DNA of 64,000 nt, from positions 11,459,511 through 11,523,510 of the forward strand of contig JABAKD010000007.1 in the NCBI GenBank assembly GCA_012845835.1, read 5' to 3'. This DNA is from Undaria pinnatifida (taxonomy: Eukaryota; Sar; Phaeophyceae; Laminariales; Alariaceae). The notes below the pieces were generated by a model. It did no database searches and had not been told where the DNA came from. It saw only the letters and a list, made by a program, of their open reading frames with translations. The translations under genes were made by a program, and so were the position numbers. Shown piece by piece: positions 1 through 11,654 of the stretch. Numbering within the stretch: position 1 is the stretch's first letter; each line of letters starts with the position of its first letter.

Positions 1-237
1 TATTTCGTTTTGTCTGATTGACGGGGCTCCTCAACCCAAAATCGACGCAAAATTGGTAATTTTGATTTCTTGCATGAATTATCGTTGTGTACACCTAGGC
101 CATGGGATGTTTCATCCGGGGCGGTGTATCAGTTTTATGTTTCTCCCAAACCAGTTTTCGGGAGAGGGCTTTCCCTCCAAAATCGAGGGACCTCACAAAA
201 ATAGTGGCGCACGTCTACCGCAGCAGCACGCGTCCAA
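1..237 (-). mobile_element. MITE family A, truncated by window edge
   Basis: The right terminal inverted repeat CAGCACGCGTC ends at about 237. The body carries the family-typical ACGGGGCTCCTyAACCCAAAATCG and CCATGGGAT blocks. No coding capacity. Confidence 0.75.
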
Positions 238-294
238 TCTGAGACAAGAGAGTTGCGGAGAGATAAGAGCTGCAGCGCTGCCGTTTTCCGAGTA

Positions 295-605
295 GGGCCG
301 AGGCTGCGGTAGTATTAGTAGGGGAATCAGTCTTGAAAGGGGCCTACATTTGTAGGGGATCGGGGTCACTCACGCGCGAGTGACCCCCCCCCGTTCCCCC
401 TGCGGTCTTAAACGTTCGCGCGGTTGTATTTTTGACATACTTGTATGAAAATCGGCAATGATGGAAGGATAAGCTACGCTGTGCCCAAAAAACAACTCGC
501 GTCAAAACGTCAATGTGTCCCCCGTTAAGTAGACAGAGTCACTCGAGTGCTAATGACTTAAACACGCTCTCTGGTGCAAGTGGCGGGGGGCGCATAATAA
601 CATCC
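295..605 (+). repeat. Dispersed repeat family H
   Basis: About 300 bp starting GGGCCGAGGCTGCGGTAGTA, with GATCGGGGTCACTCnCGCG, TGCGGTCTTAAC and ATAATAACATC. Related copies: 57640-57930, 61450-61665 and, inverted, about 17865-18215. GAGTGAC/GTCACTC pairs near both ends suggest inverted termini. Confidence 0.55.
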
Positions 606-627
606 CGCCCCGTACCTTAGCCTTGGT

Positions 628-865
628 GACGCGTGCTACGATAGAGGTGCGCACCACATTTTTTTCTGAGTAACAGTTCCTCACTTTCGCAGCTTAAGAC
701 ATGTCCTTCTTGACCCAAAACACTGATTTGGAAGAACATTAAAACTGCTACCAGAAACTAAAAATATTTTCCCGTGGGGCCTAGGTATACACACAACGAG
801 CTTATCCACATGCCAAGAACAAATGTCCTAATTTCCGACCACTTTGGGTTTCAAGAGCCTCCTGT
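628..865 (+). mobile_element. MITE family A, right end lost
   Basis: Starts with the terminal repeat GACGCGTGCTACGATAGAGG, followed by the CACC-poly(T)-CTGAG, GAGCTTAAGAC-type and CCTAGGTATAC body. It fades after TTTCCGACCACTTTGGGTTT. Confidence 0.7.
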
Positions 866-1863
866 GGAAGAGTCGTGGTGCCGGGAAGGTGTGAGGGAAG
901 GGACGCAGAGGTATCAGCTTCGCTTGGAGACAGCACCGGTGCTTCTTTGTAGATTTCTTGTCTATTGGCGTTGAGCTATGACAAGCTCGAGGAGACAGGA
1001 AAGGAGGAGTGAGAGTATGGGGGCGGGGTGAGGCTCACAGAGTTCGCTTCCCCCCAGCATCGCTGCTATGCTCTGTTCTGGACCTTTACCTGTGAAACGT
1101 ATAAGGAACGCTCTCCTAGATGTTCTGTATTCCAATGAGCGCTTAGTGCGCTTACATCTATTTATCTTGTCCAGAAGAGGAACATTCCAGTACCGAGAAC
1201 GCTCTTCTTGTGGTATAAGTTAGCTAGATTCTACGGGTTATCTTCTCCACTCAGAATATTCCGTTTTAGATAGTCTTCTTGTGGCCAATAGACCATGATT
1301 CTGCCGACTATCTTACCGAATCGATTGCCAGCTAAAATGGCACTCTATTACATTAGCCCACCCTGAATAGTCGTATATGCAGACCTCAAGACGGTCGAAG
1401 GGTGACTACAAAGTTCACCCTAAAAGACCGGGAAAAGGGGTTCGAAGATGCGGCTATTCGAAACAAAGATATGAGGCTATAGATCCCCCCACATCTCGTA
1501 ATGAGGCCTAAACGCCAAGGATAGGGCCACTCACCAAGAAAGAAGATCGCCGAATGAAAGGCCATAACAAGATGGAGGAAGACAGAAATCCCACACTGGG
1601 GCAACCCAGGTAGAGCAACCGAAATTGTGAACCAAAAATGAAACCTGAAGACGGAGCGCCGAATTTATTGACAGCTATATATTGACACTATATTACACCT
1701 CCCCCCCCCGTCATTTCAGAAACTATTTCTTCAGACGTAAAGTGCTGTTACCTATATCATCGTAAGGCACGCGCCTGGTTGTCGGGGTTCTTAACGCCTT
1801 TGAAACTGAAAAAAAACTGGAAACATCCCGTCTTTGGGCTCAAAAATATGTGAAATAGTGCCT

Positions 1864-2138
1864 GACGCATTCTACGATAGAGGTACTTTGTTTTCCCCTT
1901 GCAAAGGTTCCTCGTGCTAGGAGCTTAAGACACGTCCTTCTTAACCCTCAACAAATGATTTGGATCGAAAAGTAAAAAAAATGCTGATCCCGGATGAAAA
2001 AATCCCATGGCTTAGGACCATCATCATGCCAAAAAAAGATAGAAGCCTGTTTCTTCGGACGATTTTGTGTTCACAAAGGGCCCCGCCATTCAACAACAAC
2101 TTGAGACGAAACGTGCTACCACGACAGCGTCCTGCGTC
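1864..2138 (+). mobile_element. MITE family A, diverged full copy
   Basis: Terminal repeats GACGCATTCTACGATAGAGG and GCGTC flank the usual body (AGCTTAAGACACGTCC, ATCCCATGGCTTAGG, CGATTTTGTGTTCAC). Confidence 0.6.
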
Positions 2139-2144
2139 GTATTG

Positions 2145-2731
2145 AGTGCTTCTACGATAGCCCTCCCCCTAAAACTTTAACGAACTTCGGTGAAAAAACG
2201 AACATCTGAGCGTTTTAAGGCTGGTTCGAGACCGACTACATTGGCCCTATATCCTGCAGTCATGCGTCTCACGCCACCCCGACTCGATCATTTACTAGTT
2301 GGTAGCACCCGGCATCAACCTTTTCTTTTTGCAGTCTTTTCATTAATTGGGAACATGGAAAAAAAGACAACAAACACGTTGCAATGCAACCACCAAAGTA
2401 TGAAACGCATCACCTGGATATACCCATCGACGATGTGGGGACTGGGCGCAAGTTCCGAAGCAGTCGAAAATTCCTAGCAAACAAGCCGTTTCACGGTAGC
2501 CCCCCCAACGTTTGTTTATCGAAATTGCTGGTTTTGAAACCAGCTCCCGGCCGTAGCTACTGCAACACGGTGCCCCTTGCCACCCGGACGTCATCGTTTC
2601 AATGCTTTAAAAAAGCAAGAAAATATGTCAACACATTTTGTTCATAGCATCCCTCCTCGTGCCAAGCAGCCATTAAACGTTCGTGAAAGAAAATCGCTGG
2701 TTTTGGGGAGGGGCTATCGACGAATCCGTCA
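2145..2731 (-). mobile_element. MITE family B, one copy and one end fragment
   Basis: A terminal fragment TTCTACGATAGCCCTCCCCC lies at about 2150-2170. A nearly full copy spans about 2486-2731, with GGTTTTGAAACCAGCTCCCG inside and GGGGCTATCGACGAATCCGT at its end. Confidence 0.6.
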
Positions 2732-2987
2732 CATTTCTGCCGCGCAATTTCGAACCGCACTAAGTAGCAAACACAAACACGGAGCCGCTACTTCTGAGCC
2801 ATTGCAACTACCGCCCGCCCCCGCTTTGAGTGGAGTCTGTTCCCTTTCGACACCAATGCTTCTCCGCTAGTCCGTCGCTGCGCTGTCGTTCCCACGGGAC
2901 CCCCCTCCCCCCCCCTCTCGAACCATGGCCAAGAGAGATCCAACCCCCTCCCCAGGAAAAAGTATCAACGGAGATGAGAGGGTGTCC

Positions 2988-3185
2988 TCAAACTCGCCCC
3001 TCGAAAGTTTTGAGGTCGCCGCCGTCTGTTTTGGGCTTGTCCACCGAAGGGTAGAACTTGTAGCCGTCCTTCTGCACACCCTCATTAACACCGAAGTTCC
3101 GGTCGATAGGAAGAGAGTCACCGTTGTTATCATCATCGACCTGTAGGTCGTGTGTTCCTGGCGCAATGTATGGTTTTGCTTCCAA
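2988..3185 (-). other. Open reading frame of protein-like composition, origin unknown
   Basis: The minus-strand frame has a charged, non-repetitive composition (EAKPYIAPGTHDLQVDDDNN, then FYPSVDKPKTDGGDLKTFEG). It ends in a stop at its 3' side. No family was recognised and no clear splice sites were found. It could be an exon or a gene relic. The rest of 2.75-3.5 kb has no recognisable feature. Confidence 0.25.
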
Positions 3186-3513
3186 TGCTCGTCTTCGATG
3201 TTGGGTATGACTTTCTCGTAAACCTTGACGCGCACCCTCTATAAAACATCCCGGAGCTTGGTCATTACGCTGAAATGCGTGAAAGATGCCAGAAAAAAAG
3301 AACGCGTGCAGGTGCGCGTTGAGTAAATAGTTACAATAAACAACGCGATATCAAAAAAATCGCTGGCTTCGAAACTATACCATGTTGCCCCTACATAATT
3401 TCGTCTACTACTACAGTAGAAATTGGCCAAATAACTGATGTCGATACCAGCGACGGCTATGAGTCCTGGTTTCGTTTACAAGAGATAATAAGAAGCTGGA
3501 TTCGGAGCCAGCG

Positions 3514-4195
3514 ACTGTCATCGGTACTGCTTTTGTCTACCCGCGCCCGCGATATAACTTGGCCGGTTACGAAACCAACGATATGCGAGCTTGCAATAAC
3601 GAAGGTGGTACACGATTAGACATGGACGAAACACGCTTCGTTCAAGACACGAGCGTTCACGTTGTTAAAAATCCAGAGACAGGCACTCAAGTGTTTGAGG
3701 ACAAAGCTGCCATGGATTCAATCGTCCTGCGTCGAGTCTCCATCTTACAGACTGTCATTGGTACTGCTTTCGTCTACCCGCGCCCGCGATATAACTTAGC
3801 CGGTTTCGAAACCAACGATATGCGAGCGTGTAATAACGAAGGTGGTACCCGATTGGACATGGACGAAACACGCTTCGTTCAAGACACGGGCGTTCACGTT
3901 GTTTGAAAATCCAGCGACAGGCACTCAAGTGTTTGATGACAAAGCTGCCATGGATCCAATCGTCCTGCGTCGAGTCTTCATCGTACAGACTGTCATCGGT
4001 ACTGCTTTCGTCTATCCGCGCCCGCGATATAACTTGGCCGGTTTCGAAACCAACGATATGCGAGCGTGCAATAACGAAGGTGGTACACGATTGAACATGG
4101 ACGGAACACGCTTCGTTCAAGACACGGGCGTTCACGTTGTTTGAAAATCCAGCGACAGGCACTCAAGTGTTTGATGACCAAAAGCTCATGTAAGA
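3514..4195. repeat. 238-bp tandem repeat, about 2.8 units
   Basis: Units begin at 3514, 3751 and 3989 with ACTGTCATyGGTACTGCTTT. Spacings are 237 and 238 bp. Each contains the palindromic core GGTTTCGAAACC or GGTTACGAAACC. Both strands stay open for over 100 codons because of the repeat; there is no independent sign of coding. Confidence 0.9.
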
Positions 4196-4224
4196 TGGAG
4201 ACTCGACGATGGACGATTGGATCC

Positions 4225-4676
4225 AAGGCCGGAGCTTGGTGTTGGTTTCAAAACCGGCGACACTCAGGCGTGTGTAAAATATCAAAGACTTGAGCGTGTG
4301 GGTTGGTTTCGAAACCGGCGATATTCACGCGTACTAAAGCCGGTGCAGCATGGGGATTCGACGAAGACCGATTGGTTCAAAGACTGTAGCGCGTGGGTCG
4401 GTTTCGAAACCGGCGATATTCAAGCGTACTAAAGCCGGTGCAGCATGGGGATTCGACGAAGACCGATTGGTTCAAAGATTGTATCGCGTGGGTCGATTTC
4501 GAAACCGGCGATATTCAAGCGTACTAAAGCCGGTGCAGCATGGGGATTCGACGAAGACCGATTGGTTCAAAGACTGTAGCGCGTGGGTCGGTTTCGAAAC
4601 CGGCGATATTCAAGCGTACTAAAGCCGGTGCAGCATGGGGATTCGACGAAGACCGATTGGTTCAAAGACTGTAGAT
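4225..4676. repeat. 95-bp tandem repeat, about 4.7 units
   Basis: GTTTCGAAACCGGCGATATT recurs at 4306, 4401, 4496 and 4591, exactly 95 bp apart. Later units are nearly identical, the first is diverged. The core palindrome is shared with the neighbouring 238-bp array and with MITE family B. Confidence 0.92.
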
Positions 4677-4919
4677 TCCTTACCCCCGATGAACGGTGCA
4701 GTGATGCACCCCCTTTAAGACCACCCCGTGACAAGCCGACCTACTACTGCAGGTTGTCTTTGTCTCTACTATTGCTGTTGTCTTGTGTTTTACGACCGCA
4801 AAAAAAGTATCCAAGACTAATTCCAAGTAGTTTCTTCTTCGTGACAAGCCGATTGACTTGGTCCTATCTCTACTATGATCTTTGACCGAGTAGCCTAAAA
4901 TGCGCACACAACTGTATAC

Positions 4920-4968
<49 letters not shown>

Positions 4969-5277
4969 GCTGTTGTTGTCGTTGTCGTTGTTGTTCTCAC
5001 GTTTACTCGAGTAATCAAGTCCGTGGTAACAGGACAGGCTCCAGTCACTCTCGAGTGGAGGAATACCCCACGGAAAATAAAACACAAACACAAGCACAAA
5101 CACAAACACAAACACAAACACACAAACACAAACAAACACAAACACAAACACAAACACAAACACAAACACAAACACAAACACAAACACAAACACAAACACA
5201 AACACAAACACAAACACAAACACAAGCACAAACACAAACACAAACACAAGCACAAACACAAACACAAGCACAAACAA
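4920..5277. repeat. (GTT)n followed by (CACAAA)n microsatellites
   Basis: (GTT)n with GTC interruptions at 4920-4995 and a 195-bp (CACAAA)n block at 5081-5277 with occasional CACAAG variants. They create long repetitive open frames on both strands that are not genes. Confidence 0.95.
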
Positions 5278-5754
5278 AAAACGGTCGTCCACGCATGTAT
5301 CATAGCTGACGCAATTCATGCCTCCACCAGCAAAGTATAAAAGAGTGAAATCGGCAGTCAGCCTACGATGTGCCAGGTCCATAGCGATACATACGTCTCA
5401 CCAATCGCGCCTGAAAAAAAATAACCGACTACACCGCTTGTCACCCAAAAAAGACCACCACGTATATATCACACGCAGTGCCTATTACTACGCATTCGCA
5501 CGTCAGACTTAAGTCACTTGGAAAAACAAAGAGAAGATAAATGAAAGAAAATAAACGGAGGTAAAAAGTATTTGAAAGCGAAAAAAGAAAGGAAAACTGT
5601 GCGGTAGCGGGGTGACACTTTTTGGCCCAGTTTTGTCACCAGCTGAGCGGGGCTCACCGCGCGAGTGGCCTTCAGAGGCGGTTCGATGTCGCGACATACA
5701 GCGCCATACATCTGTTTCGATACAACTGTCACTGAACACCAACTACGAGTCGTT

Positions 5755-6023
5755 AACTACAGTAGGTAACCCCCATCGGCTTTTAATGATATCGTCGGTT
5801 TTGAAACCGCCCCAGCTCTCGGCCGGATCTCCTGAAATATGGTGTCCCCTTGCCACCCCGACGTGATCGTTCGATAGCTCCTTTGCGAACAGGAAAACCC
5901 ATGAATTAAGTTTTCTTCGTGGCATCCTTCTTGGTGTCGATCAAGCAGCCATGAAACGTTCGTTAAAGGAAGTCGCAGGTCTGGGTGCGGGGGGGGGGAG
6001 GGGGGGGTATCGTAGAATCAGTC
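5755..6023 (-). mobile_element. MITE family B
   Basis: Body with GGTTTTGAAACCG, TGGTGTCCCCTTGCCACCCC and AGCAGCCATGAAACGTTCGT, ending GTATCGTAGAATCAGTC. A poly(G) run lies just before the right terminus. Confidence 0.7.
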
Positions 6024-6039
6024 TCCGACGCAATGCCAA

Positions 6040-6422
6040 GTTCCGTCTTCTTCTAGGATATTTTTGTTGAGGTGCACCTAGCCACGGAGCCAGCCGACGC
6101 GGTAGAGGTTCAGTCAGATTCTAAGAATTTTTTGAGCTCCTAGAAGAAACATGAGGAGCTTTTAATATCAGATATCTCACCCGCGAAACCTGAGCTTGGA
6201 AGGCGTTCTTCCGCGCGGCGACCCGACCCCTTCAAGCTTTTATGCGGGCTAGACGAGTCCTGAAACAAACCCTACCTAAACTCTTCGTGAAAATAAATGT
6301 TAGACTTTGCATAATACCGGTGGTGTCTCTCACTTGACGAGCTTAATTAACCGGCCAGAAACGTTTTTGGCGCAAAACTTCCAACCCCTATGGTGGTATG
6401 GCTCCTATGGTGGGATGGCTTT
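6040..6422 (+). mobile_element. MITE family F, diverged
   Basis: Contains TTCTAAGAATTTTTTGAGCT, GGAAGGCGTTCTTCCGCG and a right end CAACCCCTATGGTGGTATGG, with AAC/GAGCTTAATTAACCGG before it, in the same order as other family F copies. Confidence 0.55.
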
Positions 6423-6425
6423 GCA

Positions 6426-6844
6426 GACGCGTGCTACGATAGATAGAGGTGCCGCACACCACTTTTTTTCCGCAAAGGTTCCTCGTTTTGGGAGGTTATG
6501 ACATACATACATGTCCTTTCTTGACCCAAAATCTGATATGGGGGGAAAAACTCAAACTGCTTCATCCCGGTTAAAAAAAAACCACCTGGCCTCTAGGTAT
6601 ACAACGAGAATCAACCTGCCCTAAAAAGGAAAAAAAAAACGGCAGTCAGTCCCTATTTCCGACCGATTTTGGTTTACAACTGGAAACCCGTTTTTGGGGA
6701 CAAAATTACTTGGATTTAGTATAGGGAGGGGTTAGGGGGCTCTAAAAAAGGGGTTAAGACCAAGCCCCGTCATTCGGGGACCATTTCAGACGAGAAGTCC
6801 TACTACTACTGTAGTGTACCTGTATCTGTGTTGTCGCACGCGTC
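6426..6844 (+). mobile_element. MITE family A, enlarged copy
   Basis: Left repeat GACGCGTGCTACGATAGATA and right end GTCGCACGCGTC. It is longer than the 261-bp standard. The extra length includes a block (ACTGGAAACCCGTTTTTGGG and nearby) seen elsewhere as a separate repeat, so another element probably inserted. Confidence 0.6.
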
Positions 6845-7021
6845 TGCATCCTACTGCTGTGGAGGTGCGTGCACGCTTTTCGTTTTTTTTTTTCCTGGAG
6901 GAGCTCCTCCTCGTTTAAGGACCCTCTACACCTCGCACCAAGATACGTTCCCGATAGATAGAGATATACCCCTGGTACCTTTTCTTGGCTAGACTAGTAG
7001 TAGCGGTACCTTTTCTTGGCT

Positions 7022-7469
7022 CCTTAACCCGAAAATTGTCGGAAAATAACGGGGCATTTTTTTTGTTTTTGCGTGATTCTCATGAGTGTGCCTTGGCCAT
7101 GGGAATTCTTCGTCCGCGGTGTGGCAGTTTTTGTTTCCTCCAAATCGGGTTTTTTTTTTCAGGGAGAGGTCTTGAGCTCTCAAACTGAGGAATCTCAGGG
7201 AAAAAGTGGTGACTGCACCCCTCTCTGTCGTAGCACGAGTCCCAAAACGGATAAAAATCAAAATCGAAAGTATGTATGTGCAAAGCAATTTTATAGAGGA
7301 ACACCAACCAACCGGGTTCCAGGTATACATAACTCAAGAACCATAAATTGGTGGTAAAACACAAGAACGACGAAATTTCTGATGGTTTCGGGTTAAGGAG
7401 CCCCTCGTTATTTGGAATGTATTTTCGCCAGAAAGCGGTATACCTCAATACTTTTATCGTAGCATGCGC
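7022..7469. mobile_element. MITE family A copies, one inverted copy and one half copy
   Basis: 7022-7241 is a minus-oriented copy ending GTAGCACGAGTC. 7370-7469 is the right half of a plus-oriented copy ending TATCGTAGCATGCGCC. The spacer is unrelated. Confidence 0.55.
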
Positions 7470-7544
7470 CTCGGGCGAGTGGCCTCAGCGCTAAGTAAGG
7501 CAGTGAATTTGGTTGTGCGCCCTCGCTATCGTAGCCTTCGTGAC

Positions 7545-7890
7545 CTACGGTAGGCTCCTACAGTAGCGTGACCTACTGTAGGCTCCTATAGTAGGGTGAC
7601 CTACTGTAGGTTACTACAGTTTTAGGGTGAACTACTGTAGGCTACTAGAGTGTTGGGGTGGACTACTGTAGGCTACCACACTAGGCTGACCTACTGTAGG
7701 CTACTACGGTGTTAGGGTGAACTGCTGTAGGCTACTACAGTGTTAGGGTGAACTACTGTAGGCTACTACTGCTGTAGACTGGCCTACTGTAGGTTACTAC
7801 AGTAGTAGGGTGATCTATTGTAGCAACCGACAGTAGACTGATCTACTGTATGTAGGCTACTACAGCAGTAGGGTGACCTACTGTCTGTGC
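7545..7890. repeat. Short palindromic tandem repeat
   Basis: About ten units of 31-36 bp built on GTGAACTACTGTAGGCTACT and ACAGTGTTAGG. The core CTACTGTAGGCTACTACAGTAG-like text is self-complementary, so single strands could form serial hairpins. Confidence 0.85.
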
Positions 7891-7912
7891 AGGTTTAGCA
7901 TTTATTTTCGTG

Positions 7913-8213
7913 GACGCGTGCTATAATGGATTTAGCACTTATTTTTCGTTTTGAAAGGGTTTCTGGATGATGGGGCTTCGTCTTAACCCACAATCTTCCG
8001 AGAAATAGGATTTGTTTTTGTTTGGCACATACAACATGTTAATTCTAGTTGTACACCTAGGCCGTGGGACTTTTCATCCGCGATAAATTAAAGCTGCTTG
8101 ATTTTGCTCCAAATCCATTTTTGCGCTAAGAAGGACATCACTTAACCTCCTAAAACGAGGAGCCTTTCTTCGCGAAACAAAACGTGGTACACCTCTATAT
8201 CGTAGCACGCGTC
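7913..8213 (-). mobile_element. MITE family A
   Basis: Flanked by GGACGCGTGCTATAATGG and CTATATCGTAGCACGCGTC. The body is in minus orientation with GATGGGGCTTCGTCTTAACC and GGTACACCTC. Confidence 0.7.
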
Positions 8214-8307
8214 CATGATGTTTTAATGTTTAGGATTTGATTCCGCAACGCAATATGGTTAGCCACGCTGGCCCAAACGTCTACTATAATAAGAATATAA
8301 TATTATT

Positions 8308-8622
8308 CCTTTGTTTTCTTTTTCTTTTCTCACACTTTTACTTTCCAGCTCTTCTGGACAAGCCGTGGTCACAGGTGTCGACCCTTCTCCCCCCCGGTTC
8401 TTGCCTTCGATTTTTATCGCGCATAGGGTTCAGCAATCCCACTGCTCGTCGATTTTTCATCGAGTGTTGCTAACTCACGCTCTCGCGCTTTCCGCAAGTC
8501 AATTTGTGCACGAGAACAAGTCCCACCGAATTTATACGAGTATGCACTCGGCGCGGCTCGAACTCACGAAACTGACCTATACCAGGCTCGAGGATAACCT
8601 GATAAGCCACCGTGGCGACCAC
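8308..8622 (-). mobile_element. tRNA-derived SINE
   Basis: On the minus strand it starts with a tRNA-like head. Box A is in GTGGCTTATCAGGTTATCC and box B-like GAGTTCGAGCCGCGCC follows about 35 bp later. A conserved 230-bp body ends in an A/G-rich tail with AAGAAAAAGAAAA. Same family as 30750-31054 and 36648-36958. Confidence 0.7.
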
Positions 8623-8639
8623 CTGTGTGTAAGGTACTG

Positions 8640-9935
8640 AGTCACTCGTGCGAGCGGCTCAAACTCGGTGTGAAAAACGGGCAATTATAGTGCAATGTCG
8701 TAGCTTTGGCAGCGTTCCTCCGTCGGTGAAACCCCTCAACGTGCCCCGGGGTCCGATCGGCACGGTAACAACGTGAAGGTCCATGGTCCTGAGGACAACG
8801 AACGGCCACGCATGGTATGATTACCCCCCCTTGCGCTGCACGCTTTCGTTTGGTAGCGAGTGCAGCATGTCGTTCTTGAGCGTCCCCGCACGGCTGGTCG
8901 ATTGATTATCATGATACAACGTTTAGCAGAGGAACGCCACCATGTCGCACTAAATTTAGAACAACCGTAGTGCGGGAAATAAACTACCGGAGTACTTGGA
9001 ACTTGAACAGAATGTATATACTGTATATATATATTCGCCGCGGCAAACCAGCTAGCTCTAGAGTCTGCTCCAACAACTCCGAACGAATTCCCTCCGTATG
9101 TACCTTAAACACATTGTACAAGCGTTTTGTCCGTTTACAACGGTTACGATACCAACGAAAAATGTCGTTTTACACGGAGGTTTGAATGTGCAACAGCTCT
9201 GAAGTGGTATGTTACCGTTGAAACGTCAACCCACAAACAAACAACGGCGAGACCCTCCCAAGTGACAGCTAGTAGAGTGGACAAAGGCTGCAGTAGGCAG
9301 GGGGTATCCCCATTCTTGAAATCGACTGTAAGTCATGGCACATTGAATGGCTTCACACCTCGCTCGAATCAAAAACTAATACAGTCTATATATATATATC
9401 TTATCGCACAACGTGTGACAAATAGTAACATGGCGACTGTGCACATTCCGAAGCGCGCTGAACTGCGCAGAAAAAAGTATACCTCAAGCATGTAACTGAA
9501 CTGCGCAGAAAAAAGTATACTACAAGCATGTATGTGCGCAAACAAAAAATGAGGTAGTAGTAGCCAATATTTCAGGACGGGCCCTGAAAGTGAGACCCTC
9601 CTCTGCTTTTTTTGTTAATTCCCTCTTCTTTTGTTATCGCTTTTTACTCTCCGTCTCGTCTGTGTCTCAACCCGTACCAACAGTTGTTTTTCCACCCTCG
9701 ACGATAATCTGGACAATTGTCAAGCCCCGATCACAGGTTTCTTCCTTTCTCGATCCCCACGGACTGTGTAACCATGGCCAGCCGAACACCGCGTAATACA
9801 CGAATGTTCAAACCCTGTGGACCAGGGCTACTGTATCAAGGATGCCTCCGTTTCTACTATCATCATCGAGGTGAGGTCACTTATGCCACTGTCTAAAAGG
9901 GGTATACCTCGTTCTCGAAAAGAAAAAAAAAAGTT
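8640..9935. other. Non-coding stretch with little recognisable
   Basis: No supported gene. A short GTCACTCGTGCGAGCGGCTC relative of family H sits at 8640-8720. A 33-bp duplication GCTGAACTGCGCAGAAAAAA lies around 9460-9520. The rest is unmatched. Confidence 0.5.
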
Positions 9936-9937
9936 CC

Positions 9938-10395
9938 GAGTCGTTCTACGGTAGCCCCGCCCCAACTTTTCTTTGACGAAATCGCCGGTTTCAAAACCAG
10001 CTCCCGATCGTATTTATTTGCTGAAATGTGGTGTCCCTCGACACCCCGACGTCATCGACTGATAGACCTTTCTTTGCACACAAGAAAATATATGGATACT
10101 TTGTGTTCAATAGTATCCTTCCTTGTATTGAGCAGCCATGAAACGTTCGTTCGTTAAAGAAAACGCTGGTTTTTGAGGGGGCTATCGTAGAATCAGTCCC
10201 GGTTGTATATCGTGAAATACGGTGTCCCTCGACACCCCGACGTCATCGATCGATAGGCTTTTGCACACAAGAAAATATGTGGATACTTTGTTGTTAATTG
10301 TATCCTTCCTTGTTGTGTCGAGCTACCATGAAACGCTCGCTAACCAATGCCAATGGTTTGGGGGGATGGCTATCGGAGAACCAGTCTTGCATATT
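9938..10395 (-). mobile_element. MITE family B followed directly by a partial second copy
   Basis: First copy about 9938-10198 (GTTCTACGGTAGCCCCGCCC to GGGGGCTATCGTAGAATCAG). The second, about 10199-10395, repeats GGTGTCCCTCGACACCCCGA and CATGAAACGCTCGCTAACC but lacks its left part. Confidence 0.65.
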
Positions 10396-10757
10396 GTTGA
10401 CGGGGAGTAACATGAGTCAACCCATGCCTTGGCGGGGTGCATATCGCGAGAGAGACCAAACACACGACGGTCTTCCTGGTAGATTCCCAGTGTATCGGGT
10501 AGATAGCCGTCGTTCGCCCAAACCCCACAAAAATAACACCCATCCCCTTCCTCATGTATCGTAGCCTTGCCCCCTTGATAAGAAAAGGGGTAGAGCCACT
10601 GTTGTCATTTCAGCGCGAACCCTAACAGCGAGACCCCTCTACTTTCATCTGCTTTTTTTTTTTTCACCTTCACGGTTACTCTGCGGCCCAATCCGCAAGA
10701 GGTGCTACCCTCGGCTACCTTCTGGAGAAGCCGTCGTCACGGTGTTTCAGCTGTCTC

Positions 10758-10935
10758 GACGCGTGCAACGATCGAGAGGTGCACCACTTTTTTTCTGAGT
10801 TTTTTTTCAATTTACTAGGATATCTTACGACCTCCCCCAAAAAACTGTACTTTTAAGAAAAAAAGCTGCTAGCTGCTGCTGTAGACCTGATAAAAACACG
10901 AGCATGGCCTCTAGATACACGACGATACTCACGCA

Positions 10936-10998
<63 letters not shown>

Positions 10999-11401
10999 CT
11001 ACTATTTCTTAGACGGCTTTGGGTTAAGGAGCCCCGTCAAATTCAAGAAACATTTCAGACGAAAAGTGCTACCTCGCTATGGTAGCACGCGTCTCTCCTT
11101 CCCCCCCGCGGTAGCTGTCTCGTGCTGACGATAGAGGTGCACCATTTTTTTCTGAGAAGGAGGTGTTCCTCAATTTGGGAGCTTAATACCTCTCTCTCTC
11201 TCCCTCCCAAAAACGGATGTGGAGAAAAATATGCAAGTGTTACACCGGATGGAAACCCCCATGAATGGCCTAGGTACACAACGAGAATCAATCATGCGAA
11301 AGAAAAATGTCGTATTTTTACGACGATTTTGGGGTAAGGACAAAAAAAAAAAAAAAAAAAAACTGGCAAAAATTTGCTACCTATATAGTAGCACGCGCGT
11401 C
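10758..11401 (+). mobile_element. Two adjacent MITE family A copies
   Basis: First copy 10758-11093 (GACGCGTGCAACGATCGAGA to GTAGCACGCGTC) contains an (AAC)n expansion of about 70 bp at 10927-10999. Second copy 11119-11401 starts CGTGCTGACGATAGAGGTGC, ends GTAGCACGCGCGTC, and holds a poly(A) run. Confidence 0.7.
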
Positions 11402-11654
11402 GCCTTGGCCATGGTCAGCAACGCCTCGGAATAGATTCGCCCAACCCTCGTAGTGGCACGGTGGGTTTTCGGACCCTCGACTTTCAGCCCGCAGCGGGGG
11501 GGGGGGGGGGGGTGGTTCATACGATGCATCGCCGTTAGTAGTACTTTTTTTCCGACCATAGCCCAGCAGGACGCACGTTGTATTGATCGGTTGGATCTCC
11601 CGGCGCCCTCACTCTCCTCCATCTCTCGACTAGTTGTTATTCCCTAGCTTGGAG

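Noticed and set aside
3559-4226. Repetitive coding gene in the 238-bp array
   Set aside because: The frame is open on both strands because of repetition, changes phase between units (237 against 238 bp) and shows no motif.
4680-5340. Long open frames of 146-207 codons on both strands
   Set aside because: They only translate GTT and CACAAA microsatellites and give Leu/Cys, Phe/Val or His/Lys runs.
7545-7890. CRISPR array
   Set aside because: Units are contiguous and palindromic without distinct spacers, in a eukaryotic context.
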